From: a virus
Strand: one strand, 5' to 3'
IMG/VR virus record: IMGVR_UViG_3300017708_000562
Location: 1-24,967 of that record
Length of the DNA: 24,967 nt
In this document: positions 15,287 through 22,123 of the stretch, one piece after another
Layout: every line of letters starts with the position of its first letter
How positions within the stretch are numbered: position 1 is the first letter of the stretch
Notes under the pieces: model-generated
What the model was told of the DNA's origin: nothing
What the model saw: only the letters and a program-made list of their open reading frames with translations
Database searches by the model: none
Translations under genes and position numbers: made by a program

Positions 15287-15632
15287 AGGTTTTGTAAAAA
15301 AAGGTTGGGGATCTGAGCTAATATGGGTAACTAATGACAAGTATTGTAGTAAGTTTTTATCTTTTAATTCTGGTTCTAAATTCTCTATGCACTTCCACAA
15401 GGATAAGGAAGAGAGTTGGTACGTTTTATCAGGCAAGTTTAAAGTGCATTGGATTGACACAGAAGATGCCACTATTAACATTGAGTCCTTGGGAGAGGGC
15501 GATGCCTGGACGAACAAGACTCTTGTACCTCATCAAATCATTTGCGTAGAAGAGGGTACAATCCTAGAGGTTTCTACTCCTGACTCTGTAGAAGACAACT
15601 ATCGTGTTGGCAAAGGTGACAGCCAAGAATGA
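15276..15632 (+). CDS. Single-domain cupin, sugar isomerase/epimerase-like
   Basis: A 118-residue cupin beginning MRLEGFVKKGWGSELIW, which resembles the opening of cupin-type phosphomannose isomerases. Cupin motif 1 is FSMHFHKDKEESWYVLSG, with metal ligands His39, His41 and Glu45 or Glu46. Motif 2 includes VPHQ with His86, and the shape EGDAWTNKTLVPHQI is typical. Such proteins bind a divalent metal and include sugar-phosphate isomerases, RmlC-like epimerases and non-enzymatic sensors. It lies within the heptose gene set, 11 bases overlapping the kinase and sharing ATGA with the epimerase, with AGAGGT upstream. No GmhA-type sedoheptulose 7-phosphate isomerase is seen in the window, so this protein might supply an isomerase step. 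That is a hypothesis only; a second epimerisation of the nucleotide sugar is equally possible. Confidence 0.65.
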   Translation: MRLEGFVKKGWGSELIWVTNDKYCSKFLSFNSGSKFSMHFHKDKEESWYVLSGKFKVHWIDTEDATINIESLGEGDAWTNKTLVPHQIICVEEGTILEVSTPDSVEDNYRVGKGDSQE

Positions 15633-16402
15633 AGATCTTAGTCACTGGTAGCAATGGGTTCATTGGTCAGAACATGGTCAATGCACTAAAGAAAAAGCAC
15701 AAAGTTTCTACTTACGAATGGGGTCAGCAGTATCCACTGATAGATGGGTTAGACTGGGTAGTTCACTTAGGGGCAATAAGCTCCACAACAGAAAAAGATG
15801 TAAGACTAATAGTAAGACAGAATATAGAATCTTCTATTTATTTATATGAAGACTGTATTGAAAAGGGAGTCAACTTTCAGTTTGCTAGTAGCGCCTCAGT
15901 GTATGGCAAAGATCCTAGTAGTTTTAGAGAAGACGCAGATCTTGACCCACAAAGCCACTACTCTAGGAGCAAGGCTTTATTTGAGTACTACATTCAAAGT
16001 AGAAAGGCTCCCATAATAACTCAAGTATTTAGATACTTTAACGTACATGGTCCTAATGAAGACCACAAAGGAGATCAGGCAAGTCCTCACACTAAGTTTT
16101 TAATTCAAGCAAAAGAAACTGGAAAGGTCAAGCTATTCAAGAACTCAGAATATTTCTACAGAGATTTTATTCACGTAGACAAGATTATAGATTATCATCA
16201 AAGATTTTTCTCTATAAAAAAGTCAGGTGTTTGGAACGTAGGTACAGGGTTTGAGAAAAGTTTTTACGAGGTTGCTTTAAATGTATGTAAGGAAACAGGG
16301 GCATCTATTGAATGGGTAGATATGCCAGAGAAATTAAAAGAAAGTTATCAGGATTTTACCAGAGCAGACACTGTAAAACTTTGGAAGACTTTATCACTAT
16401 AG
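15629..16402 (+). CDS. hldD: ADP-L-glycero-D-manno-heptose 6-epimerase-like (HldD family)
   Basis: A 257-residue extended short-chain dehydrogenase. It has an NAD(P)-binding GSNGFIG loop (residues 7-13), HLGAISSTTEKD (46-57), FASSASVYG with the catalytic-region serine (85-93), YSRSK with Tyr111 and Lys115, FRYFNVHGPNEDHKGDQAS (134-152), RDFIHV (178-183), SGVWNVGTG (199-207) and a C-terminal PEKLKESYQDFTRAD. The GAISSTTE, RYFNVxGPxExHKG and YQxFTxAD segments are characteristic of HldD rather than of GalE or general epimerases. HldD inverts C6 of ADP-D-glycero-D-manno-heptose, the last step before transfer. The bacterial enzyme is about 310 residues, so this version is compact. It starts in an ATGA overlap with the cupin stop and closes the cassette, 11 bases before virion genes resume. 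Confidence 0.85.
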   Translation: MKILVTGSNGFIGQNMVNALKKKHKVSTYEWGQQYPLIDGLDWVVHLGAISSTTEKDVRLIVRQNIESSIYLYEDCIEKGVNFQFASSASVYGKDPSSFREDADLDPQSHYSRSKALFEYYIQSRKAPIITQVFRYFNVHGPNEDHKGDQASPHTKFLIQAKETGKVKLFKNSEYFYRDFIHVDKIIDYHQRFFSIKKSGVWNVGTGFEKSFYEVALNVCKETGASIEWVDMPEKLKESYQDFTRADTVKLWKTLSL

Positions 16403-16413
16403 GGTAATATATA

Positions 16414-19400
16414 ATGGCGAACATAGACACAAGTAATATTCAGTCAGACTACCTTGGTCAGAAGGGTCTGTATAATATTGATGCTTTAAAGATAACTGAC
16501 CTTGATGCAGCTAATCAACAAGCAATTCAAGAAAGTGATCGCCATCAAGTGCTAGATGATGGTATTATAGTTTTTGAGGACAACGATGGATCTACTCAAA
16601 TTGTACCTCAAAGTGGTAGTGAATCTAACATTGATATCTCTGGGCTTGATGCTAACGTTGTTAAAGAATTGGCAGATCTTAAGTACTTAGCACAAAACAC
16701 TAGTGTTAAATCTTCAGACCTTAATGCTGTTTATGAAAAGTTAGGTATCGCAGGATCTACTTATAGTGGGTCTGATATAGACAATACTAATGTAGTGGGT
16801 GAAGATATTTTAAAAGCTTTTGGGTATAACCCAGGTGAACAGGGTTCAAACTTTTTCAATGGCAAGACTTCAGACGATTTATCTGTTAATATTTTAAAAG
16901 ATCGTTGGGATAATAAACCTACTGATCAAGATCTTATTGACGCAGGTATAGACCCAAATGAAGTTTCACTTACGAATGATCATGAAGCAAACAGAGCATA
17001 CTTAGCAGAGCAATTAACTAACCAAGGGGCTTCACTTAATGAAAGTAAAGCATATGGTTTAGCTGCAGCAAGTAGAGAATCTTCACGTAGGGAAGACATA
17101 AGGATTGAGAATCTTATTAAGGATAAAGCTTCTGGTAGTTACTGGGATAAAAAAATGTCAGAAACTGGAAAGTCTTTTGGTGACTTGAATCTGAACATGC
17201 TTGAGTGGGATCTTATAAAAAAGAAGAAAGAAGAGACAAGCACTGATACTGGTTCTAGTGGAGGACCTGGTGGAACAGGTACAGTAAATCTTGTTGGGGG
17301 TACTACTACTACTGGTGGAGACATAACAGGTGGTTCGACAGGTGATGGAACTTACACTGGTCCTAACTTTGTTAGCACCCCTAACATTGGTGTTGTTACT
17401 CCTATTTATGGTGATGGTCAGACAGGTCTTACTGAAAAAACTATTCCTACTTACGAAGCAGGGTTAAAATTACAAGAAACACAGTTTGATAATAGAGCTA
17501 TTGAACAAGCAAAATTATATCAACCACAAACACTAGCAGAACAACAGGATGCAGGTACTGCTCCTGCATTTGAGAGTGTTCTTTACAGAAATAGATTTGG
17601 AATGACTCAGTATATACAACACATCAATGGTGTTCCTAGTCAACCTATTCCCCCTGGTTACTTTAGAGTTCAAGGTTTTGGGGCTGAAGACCAGACCCAG
17701 GGTGGTTCTGCTGCTGTAGCTGCTAATAAAGGTGGTGTCATACAAGGTTTTAATCCAGGGGGTACAGTAAACCCTGCCATGAACTTTAAGCCTGGTGGTG
17801 CTGTTGTAGAAGATGATGGAATCTATAAAATTAAGTACCCTGATGGAACCTATTCTCAGGGCTATGACACAGCCCTGAATGCTAATTCTGCTCTTGAAAT
17901 GGGTACTTCTAACCTTGGTCTTCCTAACTATTCCACATACTTGCAGGGTCAGGGGGTTGATATAAATCTCCCAGGGTATGACCAAGACGCATACTATAAT
18001 GCTTATCAGTCTTATCTTTCTGATCCTAGCACCCTACAAAATATTCAAGATCAAGCTGCTGCTGCAGAAAAAGAAAATCAACCTGACGAAACAGGTGGTA
18101 TAAATCAGGATCAACCTACAGATACAATAGATGTTTCTAAAGAGGGTGTTGCTCAAGCACAAAGGGATCTTATAGCTCAAGCTACTGTAGCTCCTGGAGG
18201 TGCTGTCGCTGCTGCTCCTGTTTCTTATATTGACCCTAACGCTACTGGTACTGTCGTTGAGTCTACTGCAGGTCAGGCTCTTCCTACAGCGCCAATGGTA
18301 GGGGAGAACCAAGTAGCACAGATTGAAACTGCTACAACTGCTGATGTTCCTACAAAGATAGGGGCGTCAACAATAACACCTAATAAAGCTTACAGTGATG
18401 TAAAGTCTGCTACTGATAGCATGACTGCTGCACAGTTAGATGGTCCTACCAAAACGATAGATGCTGCTGCTGCAACAGGTACTTCTGTTTCTGGTCTTGA
18501 TGCTGCTACTAGTAAATCAATAGATGTTGTTGCGCCAGATGAAAGAAAATTAAAAATTGGGGAAACAGTTGGTAAAGGTAATCAAGGTCTTAGCTCTGTA
18601 GATCAAAGTAAAGTAGGTGAAGCATTTGGTACTGGTGAAGTGCAAGCTGCATCTGTACAGGATGAACTAGCAGGTCTTATGTCTCAGTTTGAAGGTGGTG
18701 AAACACCTGCTTGGGCTGCAGGGTCTATGAGAAAAGCTTCACAGATGCTTGCTGAAAGAGGTCTGGGTGCGTCTAGTATGGCAGGTCAGGCTGTGATTCA
18801 GGCTGCTATGGAAGCTGCTCTTCCTATTGCTCAGATTGATACAGCAAACAAACAGCAGGTGGCTTTGTTTAAAGCAGAACAAAGAGCTAAGTTTTTGCAG
18901 ATGGACTTTGATCAAGACTTCCAAGCCAAGGTTATAAATGCTGCTAAAGTGTCTGATATAGCAAACCTAAACTTTACTGCTGAACAACAGATTGCTTTGG
19001 AAAACTCTAAGGCTGCAAATACAATGGCACTACAGAATCTGACTAATAAGCAAGCCTTAGTAATGGCAGAGGCTGCTGCGCTATCTCAGTTAGATACACA
19101 GAACCTAAACAATAGACAACAGGCTGCAGTTCAGAATGCTCAGAACTTCTTGCAGGTTGACATGGCAAACTTGTCAAACGAACAGCAGACAGCACTTTTT
19201 AAACAACAGTCTATTATAAGTACTATACTATCTGATCAGGCTGCTGCCAACGCTGCTCTTCAATTTAATGCTACATCAGAGAATCAGACTAATCAATTCT
19301 TTGCGAACCTTGGTGCATCAGTCAATCAGTTCAATGCAGCACAGATGAATGCAATGAAACAGTTTAATGCTGACGAAGTAAATAGTCTGCTAGAGTTTAA

Positions 19401-19776
19401 CGCAAATATTCAAAATCAAAGAGAGATGTTTAATGCTCAGAACTACCTTGTAGTTGCACAGGCTAATGCTCAGTGGAGACAGAACCTAGCAACTATTAAT
19501 ACTGCTGCAGCTAACGAGTCAAACATGGAGTACGCACAGACAGTTAACGCTCTTACTATAAAAACTCTAGATGAAATCTGGCAGAGAGAACGTGACATAA
19601 TGGATTACTCCTTTACTCAATCAGAAAATTCTGCTGATCGTGCACTAAGTATTTTACTTGGCGATAAAAAGTTAGAAGCAATTAGGGAAGAAATTAATTC
19701 ACAGGAACAACAAGCTCTTGGTTCTCTTCTAACTAAGGTTTTCTTTTCTTCAGATACTAAAGCTCTCTTTTCATAG
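16414..19776 (+). CDS. Large internal virion / tail-associated structural protein
   Basis: A 1120-residue protein with no recognised enzyme motif and no cysteine. The N-terminal third is mixed and acidic. A low-complexity Gly/Thr linker (about residues 278-315) follows, then segments such as KGGVIQGFNPGGTVNP with MNFKPGG shortly after (about 440-465), of a kind I associate with phage virion proteins. The middle is Ala/Thr/Val-rich. The last ~380 residues are strongly helical and rich in Ala, Asn and Gln, with the conserved-looking WAAGSMRKASQMLAERGLG (about 769-787) followed by repeated NxxQQxAL-type segments suggesting long coiled helices. It comes just before a transglycosylase and an ejection-type protein, which suggests a component of the internal core or ejected channel. 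It could instead be another tail component. The function is inferred from position. Confidence 0.5.
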   Translation: MANIDTSNIQSDYLGQKGLYNIDALKITDLDAANQQAIQESDRHQVLDDGIIVFEDNDGSTQIVPQSGSESNIDISGLDANVVKELADLKYLAQNTSVKSSDLNAVYEKLGIAGSTYSGSDIDNTNVVGEDILKAFGYNPGEQGSNFFNGKTSDDLSVNILKDRWDNKPTDQDLIDAGIDPNEVSLTNDHEANRAYLAEQLTNQGASLNESKAYGLAAASRESSRREDIRIENLIKDKASGSYWDKKMSETGKSFGDLNLNMLEWDLIKKKKEETSTDTGSSGGPGGTGTVNLVGGTTTTGGDITGGSTGDGTYTGPNFVSTPNIGVVTPIYGDGQTGLTEKTIPTYEAGLKLQETQFDNRAIEQAKLYQPQTLAEQQDAGTAPAFESVLYRNRFGMTQYIQHINGVPSQPIPPGYFRVQGFGAEDQTQGGSAAVAANKGGVIQGFNPGGTVNPAMNFKPGGAVVEDDGIYKIKYPDGTYSQGYDTALNANSALEMGTSNLGLPNYSTYLQGQGVDINLPGYDQDAYYNAYQSYLSDPSTLQNIQDQAAAAEKENQPDETGGINQDQPTDTIDVSKEGVAQAQRDLIAQATVAPGGAVAAAPVSYIDPNATGTVVESTAGQALPTAPMVGENQVAQIETATTADVPTKIGASTITPNKAYSDVKSATDSMTAAQLDGPTKTIDAAAATGTSVSGLDAATSKSIDVVAPDERKLKIGETVGKGNQGLSSVDQSKVGEAFGTGEVQAASVQDELAGLMSQFEGGETPAWAAGSMRKASQMLAERGLGASSMAGQAVIQAAMEAALPIAQIDTANKQQVALFKAEQRAKFLQMDFDQDFQAKVINAAKVSDIANLNFTAEQQIALENSKAANTMALQNLTNKQALVMAEAAALSQLDTQNLNNRQQAAVQNAQNFLQVDMANLSNEQQTALFKQQSIISTILSDQAAANAALQFNATSENQTNQFFANLGASVNQFNAAQMNAMKQFNADEVNSLLEFNANIQNQREMFNAQNYLVVAQANAQWRQNLATINTAAANESNMEYAQTVNALTIKTLDEIWQRERDIMDYSFTQSENSADRALSILLGDKKLEAIREEINSQEQQALGSLLTKVFFSSDTKALFS

Positions 19777-19788
19777 TAGGAATAAATA

Positions 19789-20556
19789 ATGTACCAAGAT
19801 CCTAGACAAACAAGACCAAAGCCTAAACCCTCTGAAAGAGTGAAGAGTAAACGAACTAAGTACAAGACTTCCTCTGCAAAAGAGTTGGGGCAGAGTGCGC
19901 TCATGGATATTCCTGACAGGATAAAGCCAAAGCCCAAACCTAGTACTCCTCTAGATGCTGTGAATGGTTATCGAATGTCCCTTGCAGAAATGTCAGAGGC
20001 AAGTCCTCGTTCTGCGTCTGAGGGTTCTATTGTAGAAGAAGATGGGACAGAGTATTCTTATCCTGCAAAGGCAAAGGGTATGCTTAGTGATGAAGCTATT
20101 GCTAAAGTAAACAGCATGGCAGAGAAGTATGGTATAAGTGCAAATGATTTTTATAGGATCTTTCAGGGCGAGAGTGCAATGGACACAACAGCCCAGAGTA
20201 AAAGCACTAATGCAGTAGGTCTTCCACAGTTTATGCCACTCCAGTTTGAAAAGGATGGTGTGTTTGATAAGCTAAACAAAGATATTACAAAAGAAGATGT
20301 ATTGAAAATGTCTGATGTAGATCAGCTTGGACTTTACGAGGATTACTTAGACTACTGGAATTATGATGGCAGTGTACCTCTAGCAATCCTCCAGGCAGCA
20401 CCAGATCTAATAGATGAGATAAAACAAAACCCTGACACTGTACTCTATAAAAAGAACTCTGCAGCCTGGGATAAGAACCCTGGGTGGAGATCAGGTGGAG
20501 ATGGTGATATCACAGGCAGATCTGTTATGGAATATTTTGAGAAAGTTAATAGGTAA
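19789..20556 (+). CDS. Virion-associated lytic transglycosylase (SLT-like)
   Basis: A 255-residue protein with a basic Lys/Pro N-terminus (RPKPKP at residues 9-14 and KPKPKP at 46-51) of unknown role. A lysozyme-like SLT domain covers about residues 98-200. AEKYGISANDFYRIFQGESA places the catalytic Glu at 128, and NAVGLPQFMP (141-150) is the second SLT signature. In the family the glutamate cleaves the beta-1,4 bond between MurNAc and GlcNAc and leaves an anhydro end. In short-tailed phages such enzymes travel in the particle and open the cell wall for DNA entry. The gene sits among internal-protein genes with no holin nearby, favouring an entry role over end-of-cycle lysis. TAGGAA precedes the ATG. 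The domain is short for an SLT enzyme, but both signatures look intact. Confidence 0.72.
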   Translation: MYQDPRQTRPKPKPSERVKSKRTKYKTSSAKELGQSALMDIPDRIKPKPKPSTPLDAVNGYRMSLAEMSEASPRSASEGSIVEEDGTEYSYPAKAKGMLSDEAIAKVNSMAEKYGISANDFYRIFQGESAMDTTAQSKSTNAVGLPQFMPLQFEKDGVFDKLNKDITKEDVLKMSDVDQLGLYEDYLDYWNYDGSVPLAILQAAPDLIDEIKQNPDTVLYKKNSAAWDKNPGWRSGGDGDITGRSVMEYFEKVNR

Positions 20557-20561
20557 TAAAC

Positions 20562-21227
20562 ATGGCACTACCAACGATGAATCCCCAAGCTGCAAAAGTA
20601 TTTAAGCAACCAGTCATGGGTGATACCAGACCCACACCAAAACCTAAACCACAGCCACAGCTAAAGCCTAGCCCTAAGAGCACAGGCAGCAGACCAAAGC
20701 CTAGCCCTAAGAGCACAGGCAAACCAAACCCAAAGATTTTTGAAAGACCTGTTCCTGGTCAGTCTCTTACTGCTGAACCAAAGAGTAGGCCATACGAAAG
20801 ACCACCAGAGATTAACGATCCTGAAGAGGCTCTACGTTATCACTTAACTAGGCTCAATGATGTAGAATCCCTGGACACTGTGATGCTTCTTTTACAGAAG
20901 GGTGTTGACGTAAAGAGTTTGACTGAGGGGATCATGAGGGGTGCTGTGTCTGAGGGCATACACAACATTGATATAAGTCTCACCATTGCTCCTACTGTCC
21001 ATGAGTTTATTGAGACTGTAGCTGATGAAGTTGGTGTGTCGTATAAGACAGGCTTTGAGAAGGGTGAGCAGGAAGAGGATGATAAAGAGATGGCACTTGT
21101 TAAGAGTATGCTTGCCAAGTCTAAAGGTAAACCCAAGGCTGCTCCAAGAGAAGAGCCTAAACAACAAATGGAAATGGATCTTGGTGAGCCAGAGGCTGCA
21201 CCTAAAGGTCTGATGGCGAGGGTATAA
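20562..21227 (+). CDS. Protein of unknown function with Lys/Pro repeat N-terminus
   Basis: A 221-residue protein that I do not recognise. Residues 20-50 form a basic, proline-rich tract built from KPKP and an 11-residue unit (KPSPKSTG plus three residues) present twice. The corresponding DNA holds a 26-bp exact repeat. The middle, about residues 85-165, looks alpha-helical (EEALRYHLTRLNDVESLDTVMLLLQKGVD), and the end is charged (EEPKQQMEMDLGEPEAA). There are no cysteines and no membrane segment. It shares the KPKP tracts with the preceding transglycosylase. The start is 5 bases after that gene's stop, and the next gene starts two bases after its own stop, so the set is co-translated. An internal virion or assembly role is likely from position only. 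Confidence 0.55.
   Translation: MALPTMNPQAAKVFKQPVMGDTRPTPKPKPQPQLKPSPKSTGSRPKPSPKSTGKPNPKIFERPVPGQSLTAEPKSRPYERPPEINDPEEALRYHLTRLNDVESLDTVMLLLQKGVDVKSLTEGIMRGAVSEGIHNIDISLTIAPTVHEFIETVADEVGVSYKTGFEKGEQEEDDKEMALVKSMLAKSKGKPKAAPREEPKQQMEMDLGEPEAAPKGLMARV
20663..20721 (+). repeat. 26-bp exact direct repeat with 33-bp period
   Basis: Two identical 26-base copies lie at 20663-20688 and 20696-20721, exactly 33 bases (11 codons) apart. They duplicate the KPSPKSTG peptide in frame. Perfect identity, including third positions, indicates a recent duplication by slippage or recombination. Confidence 0.9.
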
Positions 21228-21229
21228 GT

Positions 21230-22123
21230 ATGGGATTTTTAGCAGGTGTACTAGCAGAGGTTAATCGTCAGGAGGACGCAGCGACTAGGGCTGATGAATT
21301 CATGATGTCTTTACTAGAGAAACGTAAGGATCAAATTCTTCCTGAGTTAATGCAGCGTATAGCAGATAGAACAAAAGTTGCTGCAGAACGAACTGCTAGA
21401 GTTGATGAAGCTATTGTAAAGAAATTTAGTAAACGTGCTGCGACAGCCCTAGAGTTGACTGGTCAATTAGAGTTTATACTAGAAAGTATATCTAATTTAA
21501 AGACAGATTTAGATCCTAGCTATATTAGTAATCTAACTGCAGGTCTAGAGTCCAGGATTGATAATGATGAGGAGTTAGCTAAAGCTGTAGCTGCAGGTTT
21601 GACTGGACCACTTGAGTCTGTAGAAGATCAAGAGAACGCCTTTCTTAGAGCCTATCAAGCTACAGACCAAGCTAGTTTTGATACAGAACTTGCCAACCTA
21701 ATTAATTATATGGGGGGCAGTAACTCTACAAGTATTGATGACAAGTTCGATATTACAGTAGGTAAAGGTTCAGTTATTACAGAACCAGAATTTAGAAATA
21801 TAAATAACATTCTAGGTGACGCACTTTCTCCCATATATAATCAAGCATTTAAACGAGATAGTGAGGGTGACTGGTATGTAAATACTGAGACTCCTGGTGG
21901 TAGAAAAGTTCAAAATTTATTTAATACTTTAAGCTTTAAAGTAAAAGACCTAGCTCTAGATCCTTTTAACAAGCTTGGTACAGTAGATGCTGCCCAACTT
22001 ATAGTTGAAAAAATTACACCCTCTTATGGAATAGATGCAACAACAGTAACAGAAAATTTAGAACAAGCTTTTCAAAGTGATGATCCAACTGCTTACTGGA
22101 ATACATTTAGGACTACTCAATAA
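21230..22123 (+). CDS. Helical protein of unknown function, probable internal virion protein
   Basis: A 297-residue protein with no recognised domain. The first ~110 residues are strongly helical and charged (for example RADEFMMSLLEKRKDQILPE, residues 20-39), with several likely coiled-coil segments. The later part is mixed, including NINNILGDALSPIYNQAF and a DGxW-like EGDWYVNTE stretch. It has no cysteine and no signal or membrane segment. The ATG comes two bases after the previous stop, with a GAGGG-type sequence upstream. The stop overlaps the next start as TAATG, which indicates translational coupling to the large ejection-type protein. It may be a partner of that protein in the internal core, but this is inferred from arrangement only. 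Confidence 0.5.
   Translation: MGFLAGVLAEVNRQEDAATRADEFMMSLLEKRKDQILPELMQRIADRTKVAAERTARVDEAIVKKFSKRAATALELTGQLEFILESISNLKTDLDPSYISNLTAGLESRIDNDEELAKAVAAGLTGPLESVEDQENAFLRAYQATDQASFDTELANLINYMGGSNSTSIDDKFDITVGKGSVITEPEFRNINNILGDALSPIYNQAFKRDSEGDWYVNTETPGGRKVQNLFNTLSFKVKDLALDPFNKLGTVDAAQLIVEKITPSYGIDATTVTENLEQAFQSDDPTAYWNTFRTTQ

Noticed and set aside
17533-17985. 150-codon minus-strand open frame inside the large internal protein
   Set aside because: It is a shadow of a continuous 1120-codon + strand gene, with no domain and no independent start context.
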